Positions 1-10,684 of a stretch of DNA of 64,000 bases are shown piece after piece; positions within the stretch are counted from its first letter, which is position 1, and each line of letters starts with the position of its first letter. The notes beneath the pieces were generated by a model. It did not search any database. It was not told the DNA's origin and was given only the letters and a program-made list of their open reading frames with translations. A program made the position numbers and the translations under genes. This DNA comes from Bradyrhizobium sp. WBAH42 (lineage in GTDB: Bacteria > Pseudomonadota > Alphaproteobacteria > Rhizobiales > Xanthobacteraceae), in contig NZ_CP036533.1 in the NCBI RefSeq assembly GCF_024585265.1, positions 5,465,001 to 5,529,000 of the forward strand, in the 5' to 3' direction.

Positions 1-1310
1 CGCGCCGTCGCGGAATGATCGGGTGAGGCGAGCAGGTTCGGCATGCCGATCTGCACCAGCGCGACCAGCCCGAGCGTTGCCGCAAACGACATCTGGAAGC
101 TCGGATGCACCAGCGCCTCCGGCGCGACCGCGAGCACGATCAGCGCCGCCACCGCCAGCGTGCGGAAGGTGATGGCGCGGCGATCGACCATGACGGCGAT
201 CAACACCACTGCCGTCATGAAGAACGATCGTTGCGTCGCGACTTCCGCGCCCGACAGCAACAGGTAGAACGCCGCCGCGACCAGCGCAGCGGCCGCCGAC
301 CATTTCTTGATGGCAAAGCCGGCCGCCAGCCCCGGGATCAAGGCCAGCAGCGCGCGCACCGCGAAGAAGACGACGCCGGCGACGACCGCCATGTGGTAGC
401 CGGAGATCGACAGCACATGGCCGAGCCCCGAGACGAACATGGCATCGTTGACCGGCGCGGTGATCGCATCGCGCCGCCCCGTGAGCAGCGCCGTTGCGAT
501 CGCCCGGTTGTCGCCTTCGAGCGTTGCGCGGATGCGCGCGTCGATCGCATCGCGCAGGCCCTGCATGAAGGCGGCATAGCGCAGCCGCAGGCCGCCGGCA
601 TCCGGCGGCCTGGACGCCGTGATCGCGCCCATTACGAAGCCGGAGGCACCGATGCTCTGGAAGAACATGTCGCGCGAGAAATCATAGCTGCCGGGCCGCA
701 CCGGCGAGATCGGCGGCAGCAGCCGCGCCTTCAATTGCACGAAGCTGCCGACTTCGGGCGCCGTGCCCTTGCGCACCGAGAGGCGGACGCGCTCGAGCTT
801 GACGTCGCCGCGCTGCGCCTCCATCGCGCTGACGCGCAGCACGAAGCGATCGGTACGCTCGCGAATGTCGCGCGCTTCCACGAAGCCCGACAGCGACACC
901 GAATAAAGCGGCTTGGCGAGCACGGGATGGGCGACGCGCGCCGTCTTCCAGGTCGCCATGGCAAATCCGGCGGCGACCGCCGCGATCATGATCGCAGGCG
1001 CAAACAGCCGGCTCCGCCGGAGCAACACCGCGCCGAGCATCAGCGCGATGGCCGTCGCGGCAACCACCCACAGCACCGGCTCATGATCGGCGGCGAAATA
1101 AAGCGCAATGCCGCCGCCAAAGGCGACGGGCACCCACGGCAACAGCCGGCCTGGCCCGGCCTCGGCGCGCGCCCACTGGCGCAGCATTTCGACGATGGCC
1201 GGCCAGATGCCAAACCCCGCCGGCGCAAAGCCGCCGGCCGGGGCGGCGCGGCCGACCGGCCACGTCCCGGCAACTCCCTGGGAGCGTCCTGGCCGCCCCG
1301 GCTCCGCCAT
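1..1310 (-). CDS. comEC: ComEC/Rec2-family DNA uptake channel protein (N-terminal part, cut by window edge)
   Basis: Inner-membrane channel family that carries transforming single-stranded DNA into the cytoplasm. The minus-strand frame is open from an ATG at 1310 down to base 1, giving about 436 residues with the C-terminus outside the window. Two hydrophobic segments near residues 50-95 (starting LLPWVPVAFGGGIALYF) are followed by a soluble OB-type segment containing SLSGFVEARDIRERTDRF. The competence domain then begins with LTGRRDAITAPVNDAM and GLGHVLSISGYHMAVVAG, the latter typical of the family core. An in-frame TAG upstream of 1310 limits the start to this ATG. The family is widespread in alphaproteobacteria that are not known to be competent, so a role in transformation here is an inference. 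Confidence 0.9.
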   Translation of the reverse strand, partial: MAEPGRPGRSQGVAGTWPVGRAAPAGGFAPAGFGIWPAIVEMLRQWARAEAGPGRLLPWVPVAFGGGIALYFAADHEPVLWVVAATAIALMLGAVLLRRSRLFAPAIMIAAVAAGFAMATWKTARVAHPVLAKPLYSVSLSGFVEARDIRERTDRFVLRVSAMEAQRGDVKLERVRLSVRKGTAPEVGSFVQLKARLLPPISPVRPGSYDFSRDMFFQSIGASGFVMGAITASRPPDAGGLRLRYAAFMQGLRDAIDARIRATLEGDNRAIATALLTGRRDAITAPVNDAMFVSGLGHVLSISGYHMAVVAGVVFFAVRALLALIPGLAAGFAIKKWSAAAALVAAAFYLLLSGAEVATQRSFFMTAVVLIAVMVDRRAITFRTLAVAALIVLAVAPEALVHPSFQMSFAATLGLVALVQIGMPNLLASPDHSATA

Positions 1311-1406
1311 TCCCCTGCACCTTGCGATACGCGACGGGTGCGGAGGCTACCGGACCGTGCGGCTGCGCGAATAGCGGTACAGATCGGGAACGGGCGACGG
1401 AGCGCC

Positions 1407-1640
1407 CTACTTTTCCTCTTCCATCGTCACGGCGACGTCCGCCTTGGCGGACAGCCGCACCTTGTTGCCTTCAACATCGGCAACGAGGCCCTTGTCGATG
1501 AAATGATGGTGGCCCTTGTGGCTGCCCTCGCCGCTGTCCTTCCTGGTCAGCTTGATGCGGTTGCCCTCTACCCTGTCGACGGTGCCGACATGGACACCGT
1601 CGGCGCCGATGACTTCCATATGCTCTGCGATGTTCTGCAT
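1407..1640 (-). CDS. DUF2171 domain protein
   Basis: A 77-residue cytoplasmic protein beginning MQNIAEHMEVIGADGVHVG. It matches the DUF2171 pattern of a PRC-barrel-like small beta protein (V-x-G-x-D-G-x-H-V-G-T-V-D) with a His-rich middle (HKGHHHF). I chose the ATG at 1640 because AAGGA lies 7 bases upstream of it. An in-frame ATG at 1670 would add ten residues (MAAIPTKDPA) unlike the family and would place that ribosome site inside the gene. Function is unknown. Relatives are common in rhizobia and Methylobacterium, often in several copies. Confidence 0.8.
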   Translation of the reverse strand: MQNIAEHMEVIGADGVHVGTVDRVEGNRIKLTRKDSGEGSHKGHHHFIDKGLVADVEGNKVRLSAKADVAVTMEEEK

Positions 1641-1697
1641 GGCGGGATCCTTGGTTGGGATCGCGGCCAACGCGGCAGGCGCGCGTTCGTTTCAATC

Positions 1698-1817
1698 GTC
1701 ATTCCGGGGCGCGACGAAGTCGCGAGCTATGATGCGCAATTGCGCATCTGAGAATCCATAACCACCATCGTGAGTATGGATTCCGGGCTCGCGCCGAGTG
1801 GCGCGCCCCGGAATGAC
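1698..1817. repeat. REP-like palindromic intergenic element with nested inverted repeats
   Basis: The outer arms are perfect 16-base complements at 1698-1713 (GTCATTCCGGGGCGCG) and 1802-1817. Inside lie a perfect 18-base palindrome at 1731-1748 and a 9-base inverted repeat GAATCCATA (1752-1760)/TATGGATTC (1775-1783). I recognise this layout from Bradyrhizobium intergenic regions, where such elements are dispersed. It sits between the tail of the small gene at 1837-2223 and the DUF2171 gene. No transposase is associated with it. Confidence 0.8.
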
Positions 1818-1836
1818 GACACTGATGGAACGACCG

Positions 1837-2223
1837 CTAAATCAGCGGCGCCTGCGACGAGGCGTGGTGATTGACGATCTTCCAGTCGCCTTCCTCGCGG
1901 ATGATGACCCAGCTCATCTTGACGACGAGATCGTCCCGCTCGCCGGCGAGATCGAACGTGATGATCGCGGCCATGTTGATCAGGTCAGGGCCGGCCTGCG
2001 CGGCGTACACGTCGGAGAAGGTCGCGCTCGGCCTGCGCCAGCGCGGCAGGCCGTTGAAATAATCGGCAACGCCGTCCCTGCCCCGATAGAGTTTTGGGTT
2101 CGAGCCAAAGAAGAACGCGTTCTTCGCATAGAGCGAGGACAGCGCGGTCGCATCGAGCGTCGCGAAGCCGACGCACCATTTCGCGATGATGGCGGAAACG
2201 ATGGCGTCGGCTTCGCTGCTCAT
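1837..2223 (-). CDS. SnoaL/DUF4440-like NTF2-fold protein
   Basis: A 128-residue protein of the NTF2-like superfamily. The visible pattern is an N-terminal helix (DAIVSAIIAKWCVGFATLD), then LSSLYAKNAFFFGSNPKLYRGRDGVADYF, and beta strands ending in VVKMSWVIIREEGDWKIVNHHAS. That last segment is the typical core of SgcJ/EcaC and DUF4440 members. Family members are small ligand-binding proteins or polar enzymes (isomerases, hydratases), and no substrate can be deduced here. It starts 9 bases downstream of the glnS stop on the same strand and may be co-transcribed with it. There is no signal peptide. Confidence 0.8.
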   Translation of the reverse strand: MSSEADAIVSAIIAKWCVGFATLDATALSSLYAKNAFFFGSNPKLYRGRDGVADYFNGLPRWRRPSATFSDVYAAQAGPDLINMAAIITFDLAGERDDLVVKMSWVIIREEGDWKIVNHHASSQAPLI

Positions 2224-2232
2224 GCCCTCGCC

Positions 2233-3909
<1,677 letters not shown>

Positions 3910-4004
3910 TACGAAAATCCTGTAGGGAAATCAGCGGTTCTTCTGCCAAATTCGCGTGGCCGCGCCAAGAGCTTAAGCAAGGCCTGTCAGGTCCGCCGTC
4001 GCCC

Positions 4005-4032
4005 TTTAGTTATGTCCCGTTCCTGCTATACA
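4005..4032 (+). promoter_or_regulatory. Candidate sigma70-type promoter of gltX
   Basis: TTTAGT at 4005-4010 and TATACA at 4027-4032 are separated by 16 bases, 33 bases ahead of the gltX ATG. The -10 match is good and the -35 match is weak. No other promoter-like pair stands out on this strand of the glnS-gltX intergenic region. Confidence 0.3.
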
Positions 4033-4064
4033 CCACCGCCTCCAATGCATAGGCCCTGCCAAGA

Positions 4065-5492
4065 ATGTCCGATTCCGTCGTCACGCGCTTCGCTCCCTCG
4101 CCGACCGGCTTCCTCCATATCGGGGGCGCCCGCACGGCGCTGTTCAACTGGCTCTTTGCCAAGAAGCACGGCGGCAAGATGCTGCTGCGGATCGAGGACA
4201 CCGACCGCGAACGCTCCACGGAGGCGGCGATCGGCGCCATTCTCGACGGGCTGAAGTGGCTCGAGCTCGGCTGGGACGGCGAGGTCATCTACCAGTTCGC
4301 CCGCGCCGCCCGACACCGCGAGGTCGCCGAGCAGCTGCTGGCCGACGGCAAGGCCTACCGCTGCTACGCCACCGCCGAGGAGCTCGCCGCCATGCGCGAG
4401 AAGGCGCGGGCGGAAGGCCGCACCCGCCTCTATGACGGCATGTGGCGCGACCGCGACCCCGCGGCGGCTCCGAGCGACGTCAAGCCCACCATCCGCCTGC
4501 GCGCGCCGCAGACCGGCGAGACCGTGATCGAGGACCAGGTCCAGGGCCGCGTGGTCTGGCAGAACGAGAACCTCGACGATCTGGTCCTGCTGCGGGGCGA
4601 CGGCAACCCGACCTATATGCTCGCGGTGGTGGTCGACGACCACGACATGGGCGTCACCCATGTGATCCGCGGCGACGACCACCTGATCAACGCCGCCCGG
4701 CAGAAGCAGATCTACGATGCGATGGGCTGGGCGCTGCCGAGCATGTCCCACATCCCCCTGATCCACGGCCCGGACGGCTCGAAACTGTCCAAGCGGCACG
4801 GCGCGCTCGGCGTCGATGCCTACCGCGCCATGGGCTACCTGCCGGCTGCGCTGCGCAACTACCTCGTCCGGCTCGGCTGGAGCCACGGCGACCAGGAGAT
4901 TTTCTCGACCGAGGAGATGATCGAAGCGTTCGATCTCGCCAGCGTCGGCCGCGCCGCCGCCCGCTTCGATTTCGCCAAGCTGGAAAACCTCAACGGCCAT
5001 TACATCCGTCACGCCGACGATCAATCACTCGTGAAGATGTTCGAGGACGTGCTCGACCACATCGTGCCGAGCCGCGACGAGATTAAGGCCAAATTAAACG
5101 ACACCACGCGCGCGCAGCTGCTCAAGGCCATGCCGGCCCTCAAGGAGCGTGCCAAGACGTTGATCGAGCTGATCGACGGCGCCCATTTCATCTTCGCCGA
5201 CCGGCCGCTGGCGCTCGATCCCAAGGCGGAGGCGCTACTGACGCCCGAGAACCGCAAGCTGATCGGCCAGCTTCATTCCGCGCTGGAGAAAGTCGAGACG
5301 TGGAGCGGCGCCACCACCGAGGCCGCGCTACGCGCCTTTGCGGAGGAAAATAGTCTCAAGCTCGGCGCGGTCGCCCAGCCGCTCAGGGCGGCGCTCACCG
5401 GACGGACGACGTCGCCCGGCATATTTGAGGTTTTGGACGTGCTGGGCCGCCAGGAAAGCCTCGCCCGGCTCAAGGATCAGGCTACGACGTAA
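4065..5492 (+). CDS. gltX: Glutamyl-tRNA synthetase
   Basis: Class I synthetase that charges tRNA-Glu, 475 residues as usual for the bacterial enzyme. The HIGH motif is in [17 protein letters not shown] near residues 10-26 and the KMSKS motif is KLSKRHG near residues 240-246. The anticodon-binding helical bundle occupies the C-terminal third. The ATG at 4065 gives the standard N-terminus [15 protein letters not shown]. It lies divergent from glnS and 144 bases upstream of gltA on the same strand. Whether its specificity is discriminating or relaxed cannot be read from the sequence. With GlnRS present, mischarging of tRNA-Gln would not be required. Confidence 0.97.
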   Translation: MSDSVVTRFAPSPTGFLHIGGARTALFNWLFAKKHGGKMLLRIEDTDRERSTEAAIGAILDGLKWLELGWDGEVIYQFARAARHREVAEQLLADGKAYRCYATAEELAAMREKARAEGRTRLYDGMWRDRDPAAAPSDVKPTIRLRAPQTGETVIEDQVQGRVVWQNENLDDLVLLRGDGNPTYMLAVVVDDHDMGVTHVIRGDDHLINAARQKQIYDAMGWALPSMSHIPLIHGPDGSKLSKRHGALGVDAYRAMGYLPAALRNYLVRLGWSHGDQEIFSTEEMIEAFDLASVGRAAARFDFAKLENLNGHYIRHADDQSLVKMFEDVLDHIVPSRDEIKAKLNDTTRAQLLKAMPALKERAKTLIELIDGAHFIFADRPLALDPKAEALLTPENRKLIGQLHSALEKVETWSGATTEAALRAFAEENSLKLGAVAQPLRAALTGRTTSPGIFEVLDVLGRQESLARLKDQATT

Positions 5493-5572
5493 GTCGACCA
5501 TGCGTGCGGCGATCTTGCAGCGCACATAGCAATAATATACCCATCTCCCCCACATTCTGGAACATCCGGCCT

Positions 5573-5595
5573 GCCCCCATGGTCGCCCTGGGGGC
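5573..5595 (+). other. GC-rich hairpin in the gltX-gltA intergenic region
   Basis: GCCCCCATGG and CCTGGGGGC pair around a TCGC loop with one bulged base, 41 bases upstream of the gltA start. There is no T-run, so it is not a standard intrinsic terminator. It could be a leader structure or processing site. Low certainty. Confidence 0.35.
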
Positions 5596-5636
5596 CTCCG
5601 GCTCCGGCCCGTTTCACCACACATCGGGGACCTCTG

Positions 5637-6938
5637 ATGGACGCAAAACCAAGCCCAAAGACCGCGACGCTGACGGTCGGAAACAACAATTTCGATCTCC
5701 CGATCCTCAGCGGCAGCGTCGGGCCTGACGTCATCGATATTGGCAAGCTTTACGGCCAGTCCGGCCTGTTCACCTACGATCCGGGCTTCACCTCGACCGC
5801 GAGCTGCCAGTCCAAGATCACCTATATCGACGGCGACGCGGGCGTGCTGGAATACCGCGGCTACCCGATCGAGCAGCTCGCCGAGCACGGCGACTTCCTG
5901 GAGACCTGCTACCTCCTGCTCTACGGGAACCTGCCGACCGCCGCGCAGAAGAAGGATTTCGACTACCGCGTGACCCATCACACGATGGTGCACGAGCAGA
6001 TGGCCCGCTTCTTCCAGGGCTTCCGCCGCGATGCCCATCCGATGGCGATCATGGTTGCGGCCGTCGGCGCTCTCGCCGCGTTCTATCACGACTCCACCGA
6101 CATCAACGATCCGAAGCAGCGCATGATCGCCTCCATGCGCATGATCGCGAAGATCCCGACGCTGGCCGCGATGGCCTACAAGTACACCGTCGGCCAGCCC
6201 TTCGTTTATCCGAAGAACTCGCTCGGTTTCGCCGAAAACTTCCTGAACATGTGCTTCGCGGTGCCCTGCGAAGACTACAAGGTCAGCCCGGTGCTCGCCG
6301 ATGCGCTGGAGAAGATCTTCATCCTGCACGCCGATCACGAGCAGAACGCCTCGACCTCGACGGTGCGCATCGCCGGCTCCTCGGGCGCCAACCCATTCGC
6401 CTGCATCGCGGCCGGCATCGCCTGCCTCTGGGGCCCGGCCCATGGCGGCGCCAACGAGGCCGCGCTGAACATGCTCTATCAGATCGGCACGGTCGACAAG
6501 ATCCCCGAGTTCATCGCCAAGGTGAAGGACAAGAACTCCGAAGTCCGCCTGATGGGCTTCGGCCACCGGGTCTACAAGAACTACGATCCGCGCGCCAAGA
6601 TCATGCAGAAGATGTGTCATGCCGTGCTCAAGGAGACCGGCCATGGCGACGATCCGATGCTGAAGGTGGCGATGGAGCTCGAGAAGATCGCGCTCAGCGA
6701 CCAGTACTTCATCGACCGCAAGCTCTACCCGAACGTCGACTTCTATTCGGGCATCACGCTGAAGGCGATGGGCTTCCCGGTCTCGATGTTCACCGTGCTG
6801 TTCGCGGTCGCCCGCACCGTCGGCTGGATCAGCCAGTGGAGCGAGATGATCGAGGATCCCCAGCAGAAGATCGGCCGCCCGCGCCAGCTCTACACCGGCG
6901 TCGCCAAGCGCGATTACGTTCCGATCGACAAGCGGTAA
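5637..6938 (+). CDS. gltA: Citrate synthase
   Basis: Condenses oxaloacetate and acetyl-CoA to citrate at the entry of the TCA cycle. It is 433 residues, the size of the NADH-sensitive Gram-negative type. Catalytic-region motifs are [12 protein letters not shown] near residue 232, [13 protein letters not shown] near residue 307 and PNVDFYSG near residue 365. These supply the two histidines and the aspartate of the active site. The start ATG follows a GGGGACC tract. A rho-independent terminator lies 26 bases past the stop, so it ends the gltX-gltA direction of transcription. Confidence 0.97.
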   Translation: MDAKPSPKTATLTVGNNNFDLPILSGSVGPDVIDIGKLYGQSGLFTYDPGFTSTASCQSKITYIDGDAGVLEYRGYPIEQLAEHGDFLETCYLLLYGNLPTAAQKKDFDYRVTHHTMVHEQMARFFQGFRRDAHPMAIMVAAVGALAAFYHDSTDINDPKQRMIASMRMIAKIPTLAAMAYKYTVGQPFVYPKNSLGFAENFLNMCFAVPCEDYKVSPVLADALEKIFILHADHEQNASTSTVRIAGSSGANPFACIAAGIACLWGPAHGGANEAALNMLYQIGTVDKIPEFIAKVKDKNSEVRLMGFGHRVYKNYDPRAKIMQKMCHAVLKETGHGDDPMLKVAMELEKIALSDQYFIDRKLYPNVDFYSGITLKAMGFPVSMFTVLFAVARTVGWISQWSEMIEDPQQKIGRPRQLYTGVAKRDYVPIDKR

Positions 6939-6963
6939 CAATCGGCCATCACGCCTTTTCGAA

Positions 6964-6995
6964 ACGGCGCCATCGCAGGATGGCGCCGTCTTTTC
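6964..6995 (+). terminator. Rho-independent terminator of gltA
   Basis: The 11-base arms ACGGCGCCATC and GATGGCGCCGT close a GCAG loop and are followed by CTTTTCGTTT. It is placed immediately after the gltA stop. Confidence 0.85.
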
Positions 6996-7012
6996 GTTTG
7001 CGAGACAGCCTT

Positions 7013-7096
7013 GTAGGGTGGGCAAAGCGCAGCGTGCCCACCACTCTCTCGCGACTGATAGGAAGTCGTGGGCACGCTTCGCTTTGCCCACCCTAC
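7013..7096. repeat. Long palindromic repeat (29-base arms)
   Basis: Arms at 7013-7041 and 7068-7096 begin and end with GTAGGGTGGGCAAAGCG and its complement. They pair with a single mismatch around a 26-base loop. I recognise this motif as a dispersed intergenic element of Bradyrhizobium genomes. It separates gltA from the sugar operon and contains no coding capacity. Confidence 0.75.
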
Positions 7097-7151
7097 GAAA
7101 CCGGTTGCTGCCGCGCACAACAACAAGTCGGATCATCGCGCCAGCCAGCGC

Positions 7152-7180
7152 TTGACAGCCGAAACGCTTCGCGCGCAAAT
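7152..7180 (+). promoter_or_regulatory. Candidate promoter of the ROK regulator/sugar operon
   Basis: A consensus -35 hexamer TTGACA lies at 7152-7157. A weak -10 (GCAAAT, 7175-7180) follows after 17 bases. The -10 end touches the palindromic operator at 7179-7199, so a bound repressor would block RNA polymerase. Confidence 0.5.
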
Positions 7181-7199
7181 TCTTACACTAAGTAAGAAT
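7179..7199. promoter_or_regulatory. Palindromic operator overlapping the ROK gene start
   Basis: ATTCTTAC (7179-7186) and GTAAGAAT (7192-7199) form a perfect 8-base inverted repeat around ACTAA. It covers the likely transcription start and the first candidate ATG (7198). ROK repressors bind such dyads and often regulate themselves. Autoregulation, and extension to the downstream transport genes, is my inference. Confidence 0.6.
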
Positions 7200-8388
7200 G
7201 ACGACAGGGATGGAAATGCCGGAGCAGCCGAGAAGTCGGCGGCAGACGCGCGCTGCCATTTTGACTCATCTGCTTCAGTCGGGCGGCTCGTTTCGTCCGC
7301 CACTGGCCAAGGCCGTGCGCCTGTCGGAAGCGAGCCTGTCGCGCATCCTGCTTGACTTGAAGGCCGAAGGCCTGATCGAGGAAGTGCGGCGCCCTGCCCC
7401 TTACGTTGGTGGCCCGACCGGCCTCGTGTCGCTCGACGGCGCGGTGGCGCTTGGGGCTCTGGAGCTGACTGGCCAATGGCTCGGCGTCGGCGTTGGCAGT
7501 CTTTCCGGCGAACTGCATTACACCGAGCGCGTGCCGCTGCCGAAGAAGCCGACGGTCGACTCCGTTGGCGATGTCTTTCGCGAGGCACTGGCCTTGCTGC
7601 ACGACTGGACACGGCGGCGCCGCATCAGGCTAGCGCAGATCGGCGCGACCGTTCCGGGCCTCGGCCGTCTCAGCGTATCAGGCAATCCGATCATTCCCTG
7701 TGACGTCGAACGTATCAGCAGCATGTTCGGCGAGATGTTCGCGGGCGTGCCTGTTGCCTTCACCAATTCGGTGGTGGCGCACGCCGCCTTTCATCGTTGC
7801 CGTAACGAGGACTATCCCTTTAGCGATCCACATCTGTTCGTGTTCGTCGGCCAGGGCGTCGCCGGCGCCTGGGTGGATGATCCTAGCGAAGATGACGCGC
7901 TCGACCCGGTCGAGCTCGGCCACATGGTGTTCGGCACCGACGGCCCCCGCTGCCGCTGCGGTCATCATGGCTGCGTCGAAGCCTATACGTCGCTGCCGGC
8001 GCTGGCCGAGCTGCTGCATATGACGGAAGCAGAATTGCTACAGCTCGGCCATGATTGGGTGACCGCGATTCCTCTCACGTCCAGGGTGCGCCAGGAATTG
8101 CGCCAGCGGCTGTTCCGGCTTGGTCTCGCCATCGGCAACACATTGAACGTCAAACCATGCCGCGGCGTAGTCGTCAGCGGCTGGCCATCGCTGCTCGCCG
8201 AGAAGGAGCGAAAGGCCGTGATCGACGGGATCGACGCCTGCCTGCTCGGCGGACGCGAATTGGCGCAGGTCTCCGTCGCCTTCGTGCCGCCGTCGACCGG
8301 CAACGATCCGCAGGCTGCGCTCGCCTTCGCCGCGTTTTGCCTGGCGAGATCTGGCGGCATGCCATCCGCATCGACGGAGGCCGCCTGA
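7198..8388 (+). CDS. ROK-family transcriptional regulator
   Basis: A 396-residue repressor-type ROK protein. It has an N-terminal winged helix (residues about 18-70, with LAKAVRLSEASLSRILLDL as recognition region) followed by an ASKHA sugar-kinase-like domain with the zinc-binding ROK signature CRCGHHGCVE near residues 251-260. Such proteins sense a sugar or sugar phosphate and control uptake and catabolism. It heads an operon with a sugar ABC transporter and an SDR enzyme. The start is uncertain. The ATG at 7198 lies inside the operator, while ATGs at 7210 and 7216 have a better placed ACAGGG, so the true protein may be 4 or 6 residues shorter. Confidence 0.93.
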   Translation: MTTGMEMPEQPRSRRQTRAAILTHLLQSGGSFRPPLAKAVRLSEASLSRILLDLKAEGLIEEVRRPAPYVGGPTGLVSLDGAVALGALELTGQWLGVGVGSLSGELHYTERVPLPKKPTVDSVGDVFREALALLHDWTRRRRIRLAQIGATVPGLGRLSVSGNPIIPCDVERISSMFGEMFAGVPVAFTNSVVAHAAFHRCRNEDYPFSDPHLFVFVGQGVAGAWVDDPSEDDALDPVELGHMVFGTDGPRCRCGHHGCVEAYTSLPALAELLHMTEAELLQLGHDWVTAIPLTSRVRQELRQRLFRLGLAIGNTLNVKPCRGVVVSGWPSLLAEKERKAVIDGIDACLLGGRELAQVSVAFVPPSTGNDPQAALAFAAFCLARSGGMPSASTEAA

Positions 8389-8471
8389 ATGACTTAAGCC
8401 GCGTGCGGCTCGCGCACGCCAACAACAGCGCCAAAAATGGCGTAAGCAACTTCACACCGGGAGGAACTGCC

Positions 8472-9758
8472 ATGCCGATCACAACAACAAGGCGTCGTCT
8501 GCTCGCGGGATCTGCTGCCGCGCTCGCATTTCCGCACCTTGCCCGCGCGCAAGGCGCAGTCAAGCCGCGCCTCACCGCAATCTCGCAATGGTCCGCCGGC
8601 AGCGACGGCGCCGCCATCACCGCGCTCGGCAAGAAGTTCGAGGAGAAAGGCGGCGTCTGGCAGCACTCGCCCGTCCCCGGCTTCACCACGGACATGATGA
8701 ACAAGTTGCGTGCGCAGATCATTGCCGGCGATCCGCCGGCCTGTTCGCAACTCAAGGGCCCCGAGATCGCGGCCTGGTCGAAGATCGCGCCGACTGTCGA
8801 CCTCGACGCCGTGGTCGCGGCTGCCGGCTACGAGAAGGTCGTTGCGCCGGACCTTGCAAAGCTGCACAAGCCGACCGGCAAGTGGATTGCACTGCCGCTA
8901 CAGATCTACAGCACAAACATGCTGTTTCTCTCCAAGCGCGGAATGGACAAGGCCAAGGCCGACAAGATCCCGGTCACCTGGGCTGACTTCAATGACCTTG
9001 CCGAGAAAATGAAGTCGGCCGGCATGGCCTACCCCATCGCCAACGGCGGCACCCGCGCCGACGACGGGCAGAAATTCGAGGCGTCCCTGGCCGGCATCAG
9101 CCCGACGGCATACCGCGCCGCCTGCATGAATCTCGACAAGAAGGCGCTGGAGGGCCCTGAGATGAAGGCAGCCTTCGCGCAGACGCGCAAGATCTCCAAC
9201 TGGTGTGATCCCAATGTCGGCGTCCAGCCCTATGCCACCAATTTGAAGCGCTTCGTCGACGGCGACATGGGCATGCTGATCATGGGCGGCTGGGCCCAGG
9301 GCGTATTGAAAAACGCCGGCTTCAAGTTTGACGACTACGTCATCACCCCCGGCCCCAGTGACAACGGCAAGCCTGTCTTCCTGTTGAATGCCGATGCCTT
9401 CATCTTCTGGCAGCGCAAGGAGGCCGATCTCCAGGCCGGCCAGATGTTGATGGCCCAGCTCGTGATGGATCCGGCGATCCAGACCATGTATTCGCAAATC
9501 ACGGGATCGATCCCCGTGCGTACCGATGTCGACCTGTCCGGCGAGGGCTGGTCGGATGGTCAACGGACAACCGCGGCCGCATTGAAGAATGCCATGGGCA
9601 ACAATCAGGCCGTCCTGAGCCTCGCGCACAACATGGCCCAGGAAAACGGCCTGACCGCGGCGATGATCGACGTCATCACTGAATATGTGAAGAACAAGAC
9701 GATCAAGCCGGAGGAGGCCGTCAGCCGCCTCGCCGACGCCGTCGAGGGCGCACGTTGA
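8472..9758 (+). CDS. Sugar ABC transporter substrate-binding protein (Tat-exported)
   Basis: Periplasmic binding protein of the extracellular solute-binding family 1, 428 residues. The N-terminus carries a twin-arginine signal (TTRRRLLAGSAAALAFP) with cleavage probably after ARA. The segment MMNKLRAQIIAGDPPACSQLKGPEIAAW resembles the glucose/mannose (GtsA-like) binding proteins, as does the length. GGAGG five to six bases upstream fixes the ATG at 8472; the longer open frame upstream overlaps the ROK gene in another frame. It overlaps the next permease start by four bases (TTGA). The substrate is probably a hexose or pentose; this is inference. Confidence 0.92.
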   Translation: MPITTTRRRLLAGSAAALAFPHLARAQGAVKPRLTAISQWSAGSDGAAITALGKKFEEKGGVWQHSPVPGFTTDMMNKLRAQIIAGDPPACSQLKGPEIAAWSKIAPTVDLDAVVAAAGYEKVVAPDLAKLHKPTGKWIALPLQIYSTNMLFLSKRGMDKAKADKIPVTWADFNDLAEKMKSAGMAYPIANGGTRADDGQKFEASLAGISPTAYRAACMNLDKKALEGPEMKAAFAQTRKISNWCDPNVGVQPYATNLKRFVDGDMGMLIMGGWAQGVLKNAGFKFDDYVITPGPSDNGKPVFLLNADAFIFWQRKEADLQAGQMLMAQLVMDPAIQTMYSQITGSIPVRTDVDLSGEGWSDGQRTTAAALKNAMGNNQAVLSLAHNMAQENGLTAAMIDVITEYVKNKTIKPEEAVSRLADAVEGAR

Positions 9759-10684
9759 CCGACGTCGTCTCGACAGCAACACGGCCGAGCCGGGCGGCGA
9801 CCCCGGAGATGGTGCGCCGGCTGCCCGAATTTCTGATGATCTGGGTGCCGCTGCTGTTATCCGCAGCGCACCTCATCTCCTTTTCGCTATGGACCATTTG
9901 GATTTCGTTTACGCCCTCCACCCTTGTTCCCGTTACGGGCTGGGTTGGTTTGCGCAACTACAATTCGGTCCTGGCGTCGCGAAATTGGCAGATTGCCTTC
10001 GACAATCTACTGCTGTTCGGCAGTGCTTTCGTGCTGCTCAGCTTGATTACCGGTCTCTTGCTCGCGATCCTGCTCGATCAGCGCATTCGCGGCGAGAACG
10101 TGCTGCGATCCATCTTCCTCTATCCCATGGCCGTGTCGTTCGTCGTCACAGGCACGGTGTGGAGCTGGCTGCTCAATCCCGGCATCGGGATCGAGAAGCT
10201 CGTCCATGATCTCGGCTGGATGACCTTCAAGTTCGATTGGCTGGTCAACCGCGACATGGCGATCTGGACCATTGTCATCGCCGCGATCTGGCAATCCTCG
10301 GGCTTTGCCATGGCCCTCTTCCTGGCCGGCCTCCGCTCCGTCGATTCCGAGATTCTCAAGGCGGCACAGATCGACGGTGCCGGGCCAATCCGAACCTATT
10401 GGCGCGTCATTCTGCCGACGCTTTGGCCGATCACCGTCACGGTCATCGTTGTCCAGTTGCAGTTTGCGATCTCGGCCTTCGACCTCGTCCGCGCCCTCAC
10501 CAACGGGGGGCCAGGAATCGCGACCCAGCTGCCGGCGCTTGTTGTCTATGATTTGATGTTCCAACGCAGCCAGCTCGGCCGGGGCGCGGCTGCGGCGGTG
10601 CTGATGCTGCTCATTCTGCTCGCGGTGCTGCTCCCTTATGCGGCGTGGCGCTATGTCCGGCAACGGCGGGCGGCCCATGCGTGA
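9755..10684 (+). CDS. Sugar ABC transporter permease (MalF/UgpA type)
   Basis: A 309-residue inner-membrane permease with six predicted hydrophobic segments and the EAA-loop sequence AAQIDGAGPIRTYWRVILP that contacts the ATPase. The start is TTG at 9755, overlapping the upstream TGA as TTGA, with GAGGGCG upstream. An ATG at 9809 is possible but has GGAG directly against it. The next permease begins inside its last codons. It pairs with the product of 10677-11534 to form the channel. Confidence 0.9.
   Translation: MTDVVSTATRPSRAATPEMVRRLPEFLMIWVPLLLSAAHLISFSLWTIWISFTPSTLVPVTGWVGLRNYNSVLASRNWQIAFDNLLLFGSAFVLLSLITGLLLAILLDQRIRGENVLRSIFLYPMAVSFVVTGTVWSWLLNPGIGIEKLVHDLGWMTFKFDWLVNRDMAIWTIVIAAIWQSSGFAMALFLAGLRSVDSEILKAAQIDGAGPIRTYWRVILPTLWPITVTVIVVQLQFAISAFDLVRALTNGGPGIATQLPALVVYDLMFQRSQLGRGAAAAVLMLLILLAVLLPYAAWRYVRQRRAAHA

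Noticed and set aside
105..1751. A 548-codon plus-strand open frame over comEC and the DUF2171 gene
   Set aside because: Arg/His-rich translation with no domain; both underlying minus-strand genes have clear family features.
5328..7178. A 616-codon minus-strand open frame over gltA
   Set aside because: Antisense of citrate synthase; it even runs through the gltA terminator and a palindromic repeat.
8055..8471. A longer N-terminus for the sugar-binding protein starting at 8055
   Set aside because: It would overlap the ROK gene and destroy the Tat signal; GGAGG lies just before ATG 8472.
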